DNA from: Nostoc sp. LEGE 06077 | GTDB taxonomy: Bacteria; Cyanobacteriota; Cyanobacteriia; Cyanobacteriales; Nostocaceae | Length of the DNA stretch: 64,000 nt | Assembly: GCF_015207705.1 (NCBI RefSeq) | Contig: NZ_JADEWI010000001.1 | Location: 1-64,000, forward strand | Reading direction: 5' to 3' | Part shown: one piece after another, positions 46,055 to 55,527 of the stretch | How positions within the stretch are numbered: position 1 is the stretch's first letter | Layout: every line of letters starts with the position of its first letter | Translations under genes and position numbers: made by a program | The notes under the pieces: model-generated | Databases searched by the model: none | What the model was told of the DNA's origin: nothing | Seen by the model: only the letters and a program-made list of their open reading frames with translations

Positions 46055-47950
46055 TTATGCTGTCAAACTATTGCTGGCGGTAGTTGTGATGATCTTACGT
46101 ACTTGGGCATCAGTGAGATTTTTATTGGCACTGAGCATCAAAGCTACTACCCCAGCAACATGAGGTGTTGCCATTGATGTGCCGTTCCAAGCAGCATACT
46201 TATGGCCTGGAAGTGTAGAATAAACACCTACACCGGGGGCTGTCACATAGCTAAGTAGTTCAGCGCCAGCTAAATTAGAAAAGTCTGCCATATTCCCAGA
46301 TTGATCAACTGCTCCCACTGCCAGACCCCAATCTTTGGCATAGCTGGCAGGATAGTATGGTGTGGAACCACTGGCATTTCCCGCAGCCATGACGACAATT
46401 ACACCTTTACTACTGGCATATTGAACAGCTGATTGGATATCTGTATTTGGCTGATCCTTGCCAATACTTAGGTTAATCACATTCGCTCCATTGTCCACAG
46501 CGTAACGAATACCATTTGCGATCGCACTATCAGCGCCAGAACCATTATCACTTAAAACTTTCACTGGCATAATCTTGGCATTATAAGCAATACCTGTCAC
46601 ACCAAAGCTATTTTTTACTCCGGCGATCGTACCTGCAACGTGAGTACCATGACCGTTCTTGTCTAGGGTGTTATTGTTGTTACTCACAAAATTCCAACCG
46701 TAGACATCATCAATATAGCCATTGCCATCATCATCTTTACCATTACCTGCTATTTCCTTGGTATTTTTCCAGATATTAGAACTTAAATCTCGATGGTTGC
46801 GGTCAACGCCACTATCTACAACCGCAACAGTAATTCCTGCGCCTGTATATCCTTTAGCCCAGACTTCTGGCGCTTTGATCAAGTCTGCGCCCCAGTTGTG
46901 ACCCCCCAAGTCAGGAACATCTGCAAAGGTAGTTTGAGCTAAAGCTTGAGCCACTGCGGCGGCTGCATTAATTAAGCCGTAACCATTTGTAGAACTAAAA
47001 CTATTCTTCAGGGCGATCGCTTTAGCAACGATATTATTACTTTCATTCGTTTCAACTACATTGTTGTTACCATCAGCTTTGTATAACAGATAATAACTAC
47101 CTACGGTAATATTCTTCTCAATGCTAAAAGTGACTGTTCGGGAACTGTAAGCACCTGGATTTAGACTAGCAATTTCATCAGAACCTAAATACAAATCATC
47201 ATTACTAACTGTTTTATCCCTAGATAGATAAAACATTGTAGAGCTAGGAAAGGCTTTGCCAACACCTTGATTCTTGACACGATAACTAACTTTAAAGCTT
47301 TCTCCCACAGATATAGAACTGGGAGCAACAGCATTTTGAATGATCAAATCTGTCTTCGTTTGAGTAATATTGATAGCCTGAGCAAAAGTGTTATTATTTA
47401 CATTGCTTTCAATAGCATCACCATTACCATTAGCTTGAGAAAGTAAATAATAACTACCAGCGGCAAGATTATTTTCGATTTTGAGTGCGACTGATTCTGA
47501 ACTATAAGCACCACCAGTAATACCATCAACGTAGTCTGAGCCTAAGTACACATCATCATCACTCACAGTTTGATCATGCGATAGATAAAAAAGTGTGTAG
47601 CTAGAAAAAGCATTTTCTGCACCTTGATTTTTGACTTGATAGTTCAGGTTAATTGTACTACCAGCAGTTATTGAAGCTGGAGCTACAGGATTTTGTACTA
47701 TTAGGTCTGGTTGGGCAGATGTCAGAGCGATCGCTTGAGTATTTACTTGGTTATTTTGTTGATTTGAGCTAGTGATATCAGATCCAGCATTACTGGATTT
47801 TAAAGCAGATGAATAACTCTGATAATTTAGAGATTTCAGTCCGTTTTTTGTAGGAGATATTAAGCTGACTTGATGGTGATGATTTTCCCAAATATTCGGC
47901 TTACTAGTCGCGCTAGAAATAAGATTTATATTTTTTTGCTCAGAAAGCAT
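46055..47950 (-). CDS. Subtilisin-like serine protease with two CARDB domains
   Basis: A 631-residue S8 protease. The first ~75 residues are polar without a clear signal peptide. Two CARDB repeats follow (about 80-195 and 199-312), each with a conserved PDLIVQN/TDLIIQN start. The catalytic domain has Asp379 in VAVVDSGVD, His434 in NGHGTHVAG, oxyanion Asn524 and Ser592 in NGTSMATPHVAG, and a calcium-site-like DDDGNGYIDD. It ends shortly after the last helix. CARDB repeats suggest cell-surface adhesion. The lack of a signal peptide leaves export unexplained. Confidence 0.9.
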   Translation of the reverse strand: MLSEQKNINLISSATSKPNIWENHHHQVSLISPTKNGLKSLNYQSYSSALKSSNAGSDITSSNQQNNQVNTQAIALTSAQPDLIVQNPVAPASITAGSTINLNYQVKNQGAENAFSSYTLFYLSHDQTVSDDDVYLGSDYVDGITGGAYSSESVALKIENNLAAGSYYLLSQANGNGDAIESNVNNNTFAQAINITQTKTDLIIQNAVAPSSISVGESFKVSYRVKNQGVGKAFPSSTMFYLSRDKTVSNDDLYLGSDEIASLNPGAYSSRTVTFSIEKNITVGSYYLLYKADGNNNVVETNESNNIVAKAIALKNSFSSTNGYGLINAAAAVAQALAQTTFADVPDLGGHNWGADLIKAPEVWAKGYTGAGITVAVVDSGVDRNHRDLSSNIWKNTKEIAGNGKDDDGNGYIDDVYGWNFVSNNNNTLDKNGHGTHVAGTIAGVKNSFGVTGIAYNAKIMPVKVLSDNGSGADSAIANGIRYAVDNGANVINLSIGKDQPNTDIQSAVQYASSKGVIVVMAAGNASGSTPYYPASYAKDWGLAVGAVDQSGNMADFSNLAGAELLSYVTAPGVGVYSTLPGHKYAAWNGTSMATPHVAGVVALMLSANKNLTDAQVRKIITTTASNSLTA

Positions 47951-48473
47951 ATCAGAATATTTTCACTTATATTTTGCCCTGGTATCTGACTGGAATTAAG
48001 TAAACAATTAACGAATTTGGGCGGTTTTTCGCACACCAAATTTCCAGCAGCAAGTATTCATACAAACCTACTGGTTAGATAAGTGTTCTTCTAGCCACAC
48101 CGCAGAAGCTTTATTCAGTCAAGATTTTTTAGATAATACCATAAAAGTTGGTATCAAGCTTATGAGGTTGGTATAACAAGCATAGTTAGTCTGTGTTCAA
48201 CTTGAACATTCTTTGCTTAAGACTGTCATTTCTATCTACAAAGTACGACCTTTGTGAGTATTTAAAGCGACTATCAGGCAACAAATATCGGTTTACCCTG
48301 TCATGCTTTTAGCCCAGTATAATATGCTTGCATCACTGATGCTGTCGATTGTGGGGTTGACTTGACAGACTTCCTTCGCGTCTGATTTACTGATGTAGTT
48401 TTTGGGTGTCACTTTTTTGACTGCTCGTTCAACCCAACAAATTTGAGTAATAATCTGATTTTAGGCTTTATTT
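47951..48473. other. Divergent control region, no gene seen
   Basis: 523 bases between the subtilase and azoreductase genes. AT-rich with some GC patches; no ORF, RNA or strong repeat is recognised. It must contain both promoters. Confidence 0.5.
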
Positions 48474-49097
48474 ATGGCAAATATTCTACACATTGATTCT
48501 AGTCCTCGTGGCGAACGTTCTATTTCACGCGCACTCACTTATGAGTTCATCACATCCTGGAAAGATAGTCATTCAGGGGATACAGTTAGTTACCGAGATT
48601 TGGGTCATCATCCCGTTCCCCATGTGGACGAATCATGGATAGCTGCGGCTTTTACACCTCCAGATGCACACACACCAGAACTAGCTGAGGCGATTAAGCT
48701 TTCGGATAGTTTAATTGATGAGCTTCTAGCGGCCGATCGCTATGTGTTTGGTATACCGATGTATAACTTGAATATACCTTCTACCTTCAAAGCTTATATT
48801 GACCAAATTGTCCGTGTTGGTCGTACCTTCGCTGTTGATGCAAATGGCTATAAAGGTTTAGTTGATAGCAGCAAAAAAGTCCTGATTATTACATCTCGTG
48901 GTGGGACTTTTCCCCCAGGTACACCCTTTGCAGCTTATGATTATCAAGAACCGTATCTCCGCGGTATTTTGGGTTTTATTGGTCTAACAGATGTGACATT
49001 TATTCATGCTGACAGCCTGAATTTAGGTGATGATGCTCGTCAACAATCATTAGCAGCAGCTAAGGAAGCGATCGCGCAAGCTGTGGCTAACTGGTAA
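48474..49097 (+). CDS. azoR: FMN-dependent NADH:azoreductase / quinone reductase
   Basis: A 207-residue flavodoxin-fold enzyme that reduces quinones and azo compounds with NAD(P)H. FMN contacts are seen in HIDSSPRGERSIS (4-16), FGIPMYNLNIPSTFKAYID near 93 and TSRGGTFPPGTP near 141. Length is that of AzoR/AcpD. It may protect from electrophile or quinone stress. It is monocistronic; a hairpin follows 170 bases later. Confidence 0.92.
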   Translation: MANILHIDSSPRGERSISRALTYEFITSWKDSHSGDTVSYRDLGHHPVPHVDESWIAAAFTPPDAHTPELAEAIKLSDSLIDELLAADRYVFGIPMYNLNIPSTFKAYIDQIVRVGRTFAVDANGYKGLVDSSKKVLIITSRGGTFPPGTPFAAYDYQEPYLRGILGFIGLTDVTFIHADSLNLGDDARQQSLAAAKEAIAQAVANW

Positions 49098-49152
49098 AGA
49101 TTCGTTAAAACACATCTACAGAATCACCCATAAATTTAGTTCCTTGTCATTT

Positions 49153-49243
49153 ATAGCAGAAGGCAGAATGCAGGAGAAAAAGTCTTACTATTCCTGACAT
49201 TCAAGCTTTCAAATTGTCCTAACATATCTGACTACTGCTATAT
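49153..49243 (-). repeat. MITE-like repeat with TATAGCAG/CTGCTATA ends, copy C (inverted)
   Basis: 91 bases with perfect 8-bp terminal inverted repeats. In reverse orientation the first 30 bases match copies A and B (TATAGCAGTAG, then GTTAGGACA), while the interior has diverged. Confidence 0.6.
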
Positions 49244-49270
49244 CAATACAAAGAACAAGGGACTAAATTT

Positions 49271-49306
49271 AAAGCCCTACCTCGACAGTATCTAGGTGGG
49301 GCTTTT
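49271..49306. terminator. Terminator hairpin
   Basis: AAAGCCCTACCT (49271-49282) pairs with AGGTGGGGCTTT (49294-49305), with T-rich sequence after it on the plus strand. It lies between azoR and the convergent small gene and can serve both. Confidence 0.75.
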
Positions 49307-49347
49307 GTTTATAGCGTTATGTGTCAAACTCTGCTACAGTCAGCAAT

Positions 49348-49614
49348 TTATCCAATTGTTAAAGCTGGTTCTTCACAAAAGTTAAATAAGGCTGAATCAG
49401 TTTCTGATTCATCTTCAAATACAGCAGAGATATACCATTCACAGGGAGAATCATTCGTATATTCAGCCCACGCAATTGTTGCTGTTTCACCTGATGGAAT
49501 CCCTTCATCACTCAAGGTAAATGGAAGCCACTCATCATCATCAACAGATACCCACAACTCGGTAATTGCTAGGTCGGTGTCATTGGTAACGGTAAAGGTA
49601 AATTGGTCTGACAT
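49348..49614 (-). CDS. Small acidic protein, unknown
   Basis: An 88-residue, strongly acidic protein (many Asp, Glu and Trp), predicted to be a small beta-sandwich: FTFTVTNDTDLAITELWVSV, DDDEWLPFTLS and SPCEWYISAVFED. It has two Cys. The minus-strand frame is preferred over a longer plus-strand one because it has an ATG with AAGGAC upstream and a protein-like composition. No signal peptide. I cannot name a family. Confidence 0.6.
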   Translation of the reverse strand: MSDQFTFTVTNDTDLAITELWVSVDDDEWLPFTLSDEGIPSGETATIAWAEYTNDSPCEWYISAVFEDESETDSALFNFCEEPALTIG

Positions 49615-49621
49615 AAAATAG

Positions 49622-50101
49622 TCCTTTAGGATAACTAGACTGTCAATTGTCAGTCACCGATTATACTCGCTCTTTTTTTGAATCTCACCAGTCAAACTAC
49701 CGAAATCTCTGTTATGAGACAGTTTTAAGGTTTTTTGCTCAATTTTAATTCAGAAAACAGGATAAAAATATTACCGAGATTAGCGAGTTTCCGCAGGGGA
49801 GAACATAAATATGAACTGAACTAGATTGCGGCTAGATTGAGTCATATAAACCACACCTATCTTAAGGTGGACATTAATTTGAATTTTAAGCTAAAGTTGT
49901 AATGAGTTTGTTTTAGATAGGAATATGATGAGCAAACCATCAACAAACTGTAAATACTGTTATTTGAGACTGTAAGTTGTGCAGCGATCGCTAAACACAA
50001 CACAGTTGAAGGGAAAAAGCAGCATATAATATTTTTTTATATCAAAAAGCAACATTAAACATGGAAATAGCCAATTTCCTGAATAGTTAGCCAAATCTAA
50101 T
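49622..50101. other. Gap upstream of the Fur-family gene
   Basis: 480 AT-rich bases with no ORF or strong repeat seen. It holds the promoters of the small acidic protein gene and of the Fur-family gene. Confidence 0.5.
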
Positions 50102-50551
50102 ATGCAAAAACCAACGATAGCTAAAAAACCAATTCGTTCCTTAGAAGATGCGCTAGATCGGTGTCAAATACTGGGTATGCGCGTTAGTCGCCAGCGCCGC
50201 TTTATTTTAGAACTATTGTGGCAAGCAAATGAACATCTATCTGCTAGAGAAATTTACGATCGCCTAAACCAAGAAGGCAAAGACATTGGTCATACTTCTG
50301 TATATCAAAACCTGGAAGCCTTATCAAGTCAAGGCATTATTGAGTGTATCGAACACTGTGATGGCCGTTTATATGGCAACATTAGTGACGCTCACAGCCA
50401 TGTCAACTGTCTCGATACTAATCAAATTCTAGATGTACATATAGAATTACCAGAAGAATTGCTGCGTCAAGTTGAAGAACAAACAGGTGTACAAATTACT
50501 GAATATAGTATTAACTTTTATGGTTATCGCCAGCCATCAGAAAATGAGTAA
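50102..50551 (+). CDS. Fur-family regulator, probably PerR/FurC
   Basis: A 149-residue metal-dependent repressor. The winged helix contains RVSRQRRFILELLWQ and SAREIYDRLN, with recognition helix GHTSVYQNLEALSSQGII. The dimer domain has the regulatory metal ligands around AHSHVNC. There are no CXXC zinc motifs, which fits Anabaena FurC (PerR) as I recall it, rather than FurA or FurB/Zur. PerR controls peroxide defence genes. It is monocistronic. The sub-type call is from memory. Confidence 0.85.
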   Translation: MQKPTIAKKPIRSLEDALDRCQILGMRVSRQRRFILELLWQANEHLSAREIYDRLNQEGKDIGHTSVYQNLEALSSQGIIECIEHCDGRLYGNISDAHSHVNCLDTNQILDVHIELPEELLRQVEEQTGVQITEYSINFYGYRQPSENE

Positions 50552-50611
50552 AAGTTTAGGAGTATAAAGGTGTAGGGAGAAGAAGAACCATTGACTATTG
50601 ACTATTGACCA

Positions 50612-53600
50612 TCAATCATAATCATTGGGATTTACACTAAATACAGTTTCATCTTTGACATCATCATCATCATTGTATAAATCCACTGAGACCATTGTCT
50701 CTCCTTCAATGCCTTCAATGCTTTCAATGCCTTGAATATCGGGGTTGTTGTGCAACCAAGCTTCCGTTTTATCGGCGCTAGTGGTGATGCTCATCAAAGA
50801 TGTTTGTGAGAGTAATTTTTTGAGGGTGTAGAACTGTTCCAAAGAGAATACAGCACCATTAACTGTGGCAATTTCTCTGTCAGTATCAGTCAAAATAGTA
50901 TCAAATAAGCAAGCATTGCTGAGATTGACAGTCTCAAAATTAATATTGCTGAGATTAGCACCAGTCAAATTTGCACCAGTTAAATTTGCACGGCTGAGGT
51001 TTGCACCAGTTAAATTTGTATGGCTAAGGTTTGCACCAGTTAAATTTGTATGGCTAAGGTTTGCACCTGCTAAATTTGTGCCGATCAAGATTGCATCAGT
51101 TAAATTTGTTTGCTCAAGATTTGCTCCAGCTAACATCGCTTGTAACAAAGATGCGCCTGAGAGATTTATTCCCACTAAAGATTGGGGGAGAATTCGCTTG
51201 AGCAAGACCTGATTAGATAAAATTGCCAATTTACCCATCAACATTGTCAAAGCTTCTGGATAGAATTCAGTTATATTTTGAGGATTACCACAAGGGGAAA
51301 AAGCAACTTTTGTAACTCGATAGCCAGCACATAATAATAAAAATATATTTATACCAAGGTTGGCATTAATTTGTTCGACATTAATCGGATTATCCAGTGT
51401 GTGGAAATAATTCCAAGCTTGATGAACTATACCTTCATTCAACCAACGACCTTGACAGTAACCACGCCAAAATAATTCTAGACGTTGCAGTAACAAATCT
51501 AAAGAAAAATCACTTTTAGGCTGGTGTAGCAAAGTTTCAATCACCAGTTTTTTAATTTCCTGAGTGATTACACCATAACCAAGAAGATTATATAGATGTT
51601 GAGCCACACTATTAGGAGAATCTAAGCAGAAAATTAGCGTTCCGTAAGCATCTTTTTCCTGCTGAGTCAGGACTTGGAGTTGATGAGCAATCGCTTTAGC
51701 ACAGAGATATTCGCCTAATTTGGGGTGGGAAAATTCTGTTAAGAGTGCTGAGTGGGAAGTTTTGAAGTAGAAGGCGGGTAGAGTATGAGAATGGGAAGTT
51801 TCTGGTGTGTGAATTTGATAGCGATCGCTGTGTAAAATTTGGAGAGCGATCGCCTGCATTTGGTTTAATAAATCTTGGGGATGGCGACCTGACAGTAAAT
51901 TTGCACTCGCTTCTTGTGTACGATGAATGTGAGCCGAACCCGAACGCAATAGCATTGTTTTAATACCACCAGTTGCCGGATAGCCCAATAACCAGCGACT
52001 CAAACGATGGTATATTTCCCAGATTACGGTATAAGTGCTAGTTTGTTCTGCTAATTGCCATATTTCATCATCTATGAGTGCATCACGGTGTAAAACTCCT
52101 AATAAATACAACATTAGGGGTTGACGCACCAAAGCAGCAAGTTCGGGAAACTTAGAATTACTGACAAATAGACCAGATTGCTTTAAGAATGTAAAGAAAT
52201 TTTGGGCGATGGGTAATGATTGTAAAATTGCCCACTGTTGAAACCATTGTTTTAATTGCTCTTGTTCCAATGGTTGAATTACTATTTGCTGCAACTGCAT
52301 TAATATCTCGGAATTGATTTCTGCTAAAGTATTTTTGCGACTCGTTAACACAATTTTGTGTCTACCTTTAGCCTGAAATTCAATCAGTTGCTGGAGAAAA
52401 ATTGCCTTTGCCCTTATGCCTAAACTAGAAGCCGGTAATTCATCCAAACCATCAAGAAGTAACAAACACTGGGGATGTTCTTGTTCTAGCCAATCACTCA
52501 AATTAGTCTGAGCGTTCAGAGAAAAACCAGAATTGAGAGTTTCTGCTAAAGTTTGCCCATATTTAATATCACGTAGGCGAATGATCACTGGTATCCAATG
52601 AGGATAAAGTTCTCGTGCTACTTCTGCTGCCCAAATTTGGCAGAAACTGGTTTTACCATATCCCGGTTCTGATGCAATGACAGTGATAGTTTCGCTATCT
52701 GCTAACTGGTCTTTTACCCATTTTTTTAAATCCACAGATGGGGTATTACTTGCGTCGGTTAGTAAACCCTTGAGAGGCACATAGATATCTTTGAGGGCAA
52801 AGGATTCCATGAACAAAGGTGTACTCAGATTTTGGAGCAAAATCGCCCGATAATTTTCTCGACATAAATCAATTTTGTCCCCTACCGTCGAGTTAACAGA
52901 TGTTCCTAAAGTCCCTGCTGCTGATGAGTAAATATTACTAGCAGAACTCAATTGGAAAAATTTTTGTAATTGTGCCAGTTGTGGTGCATTCTCAGCAATA
53001 ACTTTGAGTAAATATCCAGTCAAGGAATGAGTTAAACGCTGGGTTAACAGTTTTGCTTCTAAATCTTCAGCACCATTGGCGATAAACCAAGCAACAGTAG
53101 CATTATTCATTTGTTGTACTAATAATGAATCTGCCACTACAGACAGTGCTTGTTCAGCTTGAGTATCAGTTAATTTACTCAGGGTGAGAGTTTTCAACAG
53201 TCCTTGAAGTTGAATATCTTGGAGATTGAGTTTGCTAATTATCCCTTTTAATATTTCCGCTTGAGTAGAAATCATAACTCGATTCAGCCAAGGTTTTTGC
53301 AGGTTGACTTCTTGCTCAATCACCTGTTGTAAAGCTTGGAGATAGGCAATTTGAAACGCCAGCCATGTACCTTCGTTACGTTTTAAGGCTTTTTTCTCAC
53401 TGAGACTACGCAAGAGGCTTTCTGTTAATCGGGCAATGACATTGATATCTTCCCAAACAGCGCCCAAAGGCAGTTCTAAGACCTCTGCTAAAGTACAGAT
53501 ATCCAGTGGTGCCAGGCTTTTAACTTCCATATCCTGGACAATACGGTAGGCAACCCCCGCCAATTGACCAAGGGAAAATTCTCTAATTTGATGGATTTCA

Positions 53601-53641
53601 ATTTGGCGTTCTGCCAACCATTGCCGGATACTGAGGTTCAT
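50612..53641 (-). CDS. NACHT NTPase with C-terminal pentapeptide repeats
   Basis: A 1009-residue STAND-type protein. The N-terminal ~310 residues are helical and unrecognised. The NACHT core has Walker A in EPGYGKTSFCQIW (326-331), Walker B in CLLLLDGLDELPAS (392-401) and a sensor-type LTSRKNT, followed by a helical section. About residues 820-910 are pentapeptide repeats of the A(N/D)Lxx kind. The end is very acidic (NDDDDVKDETVF). Bacterial NACHT proteins are known as antiphage or signalling switches; in this one no toxic effector domain is seen, and pentapeptide repeats would be the sensor or effector. It is divergent from a receiver-DUF3685 gene. Confidence 0.85.
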   Translation of the reverse strand: MNLSIRQWLAERQIEIHQIREFSLGQLAGVAYRIVQDMEVKSLAPLDICTLAEVLELPLGAVWEDINVIARLTESLLRSLSEKKALKRNEGTWLAFQIAYLQALQQVIEQEVNLQKPWLNRVMISTQAEILKGIISKLNLQDIQLQGLLKTLTLSKLTDTQAEQALSVVADSLLVQQMNNATVAWFIANGAEDLEAKLLTQRLTHSLTGYLLKVIAENAPQLAQLQKFFQLSSASNIYSSAAGTLGTSVNSTVGDKIDLCRENYRAILLQNLSTPLFMESFALKDIYVPLKGLLTDASNTPSVDLKKWVKDQLADSETITVIASEPGYGKTSFCQIWAAEVARELYPHWIPVIIRLRDIKYGQTLAETLNSGFSLNAQTNLSDWLEQEHPQCLLLLDGLDELPASSLGIRAKAIFLQQLIEFQAKGRHKIVLTSRKNTLAEINSEILMQLQQIVIQPLEQEQLKQWFQQWAILQSLPIAQNFFTFLKQSGLFVSNSKFPELAALVRQPLMLYLLGVLHRDALIDDEIWQLAEQTSTYTVIWEIYHRLSRWLLGYPATGGIKTMLLRSGSAHIHRTQEASANLLSGRHPQDLLNQMQAIALQILHSDRYQIHTPETSHSHTLPAFYFKTSHSALLTEFSHPKLGEYLCAKAIAHQLQVLTQQEKDAYGTLIFCLDSPNSVAQHLYNLLGYGVITQEIKKLVIETLLHQPKSDFSLDLLLQRLELFWRGYCQGRWLNEGIVHQAWNYFHTLDNPINVEQINANLGINIFLLLCAGYRVTKVAFSPCGNPQNITEFYPEALTMLMGKLAILSNQVLLKRILPQSLVGINLSGASLLQAMLAGANLEQTNLTDAILIGTNLAGANLSHTNLTGANLSHTNLTGANLSRANLTGANLTGANLSNINFETVNLSNACLFDTILTDTDREIATVNGAVFSLEQFYTLKKLLSQTSLMSITTSADKTEAWLHNNPDIQGIESIEGIEGETMVSVDLYNDDDDVKDETVFSVNPNDYD
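51001..51060. repeat. Exact 30-bp tandem duplication in the pentapeptide region
   Basis: 51001-51030 and 51031-51060 are identical, and 50971-51000 differs at a few positions. Each unit encodes two pentapeptides. Identity at silent positions points to recent duplication. Confidence 0.85.
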
Positions 53642-53729
53642 TTAATTACACAAATAAGACTCCGCCTATGTAATTATGATTCATTTATTGGTTGACGAAA
53701 ACAGGTAACAATGAGTAGGAATATCTTTC

Positions 53730-55496
53730 GTGTCTCAGCCAATGATGAGCGATCGCCCTCTAAAATTATTATTAATTGACCAAGATCCTATTTTTCGTTT
53801 GGGATTGCGGGTAGCGTTGGCGGAAATGCCAGATTTGCAAGTTGTCGCAGAAGTAGAAACCGATACGGCTGCTTTGCAAAAACTAGCAGAACTTACCAAT
53901 CAAGACCCCACGCAAGTAAATATAGTGGTTCTGGAATTGGGAAACGGTCGTTCAATTGACAGTCAGTTGCAAGGTTTAGAACTCTGTGGCCTGTTAAAAA
54001 CTTCATACCCCAACTTGCCAGTTTTACTGCTGAGTTCTATCCAAAACCCAGAAATACTTGCTGCTGTTAGGGTGTTCGGTATAAATGGCTACATCCCTAA
54101 AGGTACTCCCATATCTCAAATAATTGCTGTCATAGCAGAAGTAGCAATAGGTGGTTCCTATTGGGTATTAGATCCCAATCCTCCTCAAATTACCATCTCT
54201 CCACCTCCCCAGATGCCTTTATTGCAGCTATGGCAAAACCAGTGTTTATCTGGAGTTAATTACATTAATAATTCCTTAGCAAAAGTTACATTACAACTAC
54301 AAACCCCTGGCTTACCAATACTAGATCGGGCTGTCCTGGCTGGACAACGGCGAGAACTTTTAGCGGCGCGGTGGTTACTGAATAACTTGTTAAGTTCACC
54401 CCCAGAACGACAATCATTAACGCCCCTTGTTGAAGAATTGACAGTGATGCCTTCACCTAGTAGTGCAATTATTCCAAATGATGGGGAACAGCAGCTAACT
54501 CTATTACCAGAAATTACCCCAAGCGCCTTGCAATTTGACTTATTCGCAACTTGTATAAATCAGTTACAATTTTCTTTAGAAAATGTCACGGATATTCCTT
54601 TGGAAATTGATATTTTACGTGAAGATAAAAAACGTGGCTTACTTTATTTAATATTGCAAAAACTAACGAAACAATTAGATGAATTACGCGCTTCGCAAAT
54701 TACAATTGAGCAGTTAGAGGGATTTAAAAATACTATATTATTTGATGTTTGGCAAGCCACAGTTACAGATTTTTTCGGTAAGTTTTCTCAAGTGCAAGTC
54801 GGGAAGCAAAATATCGCAGTTGTCAACGTATTGTTGCAAAATCCTAGAGTTATTCAAACAGAAATATTAAATAAAATTCCTTTTGTATTAGAATTATTTT
54901 CTTATTTACTATTTCAAACAGATTTATATATTGATAATCATGCTTATTTAGCTGATAGTTATGATGCTAAATCTCAGGCATTAATGATTTTAGAAAATTT
55001 GTTGATTCAGATAGGAAATGGGGTATTGCAACCACTGTTGAATTATTTAGCAGATATAGAAGCAATTAAGAAAAATTTCTATACTCAGAAGTTAATTTCG
55101 ACAAGAGAAATTGAACGCTTTAGAAATGACTTGTCCTGGAAATACCGTTTAAACAATTATGTGAATGAGGCTAAAGCAATTTTTGAAAGTCGTTATGAGT
55201 TATTAGTGTTAGCACCGCGGGGAATTGCCAAAACATCGATTTATGCTCCACGGAATGCAGAATTAGCAAACCTTTCAGGCGTTCCTTTATTGGTGACGCT
55301 GGGGCTGGAATTTTGGGATGCGATCGCTCCTCGGCTACAATCCCTATTATCTTTTTTAGGTAGTGGTATTGTCTTCGTCCTTACCCAAATCATCGGTCGT
55401 GGTTTAGGTTTAATCGGTCGTGGTATTTTGCAAGGAATTGGGAGTGTGTCGTTTCCCGATAAAAATTTCAAACGCAATAGCGAAAGACCAAAGTGA
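53730..55496 (+). CDS. Degenerate receiver domain fused to DUF3685 (Ycf55-like)
   Basis: A 588-residue protein. The first ~145 residues are a receiver fold: LLLIDQDPIFRLGLR with the acidic pair, LLLSSIQ and PKGTPISQI with the conserved Lys. The phosphoacceptor position reads VVLELGNG, so Glu replaces Asp and ordinary phosphorylation is unlikely. The rest is the long DUF3685 region found in cyanobacteria and, as ycf55, in red-algal plastids; function unknown. The C-terminus has Gly-rich hydrophobic segments (FLGSGIVFVLTQIIGRGLGLI) that could meet the membrane. The start is a GTG; ATGs follow at codons 5 and 6. Confidence 0.82.
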   Translation: MSQPMMSDRPLKLLLIDQDPIFRLGLRVALAEMPDLQVVAEVETDTAALQKLAELTNQDPTQVNIVVLELGNGRSIDSQLQGLELCGLLKTSYPNLPVLLLSSIQNPEILAAVRVFGINGYIPKGTPISQIIAVIAEVAIGGSYWVLDPNPPQITISPPPQMPLLQLWQNQCLSGVNYINNSLAKVTLQLQTPGLPILDRAVLAGQRRELLAARWLLNNLLSSPPERQSLTPLVEELTVMPSPSSAIIPNDGEQQLTLLPEITPSALQFDLFATCINQLQFSLENVTDIPLEIDILREDKKRGLLYLILQKLTKQLDELRASQITIEQLEGFKNTILFDVWQATVTDFFGKFSQVQVGKQNIAVVNVLLQNPRVIQTEILNKIPFVLELFSYLLFQTDLYIDNHAYLADSYDAKSQALMILENLLIQIGNGVLQPLLNYLADIEAIKKNFYTQKLISTREIERFRNDLSWKYRLNNYVNEAKAIFESRYELLVLAPRGIAKTSIYAPRNAELANLSGVPLLVTLGLEFWDAIAPRLQSLLSFLGSGIVFVLTQIIGRGLGLIGRGILQGIGSVSFPDKNFKRNSERPK

Positions 55497-55527
55497 AAAT
55501 CATACTCAGCACTTAAGCCATTAAATA

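Noticed and set aside
49319-49621. 100-codon plus-strand ORF
   Set aside because: It lies antisense to the better supported acidic protein and has Ser-rich low-complexity content.
50865-51212. 115-codon plus-strand ORF with LRFAPVKFV repeats
   Set aside because: It is the antisense shadow of the pentapeptide repeats; the periodicity comes from the tandem DNA repeat on the other strand.
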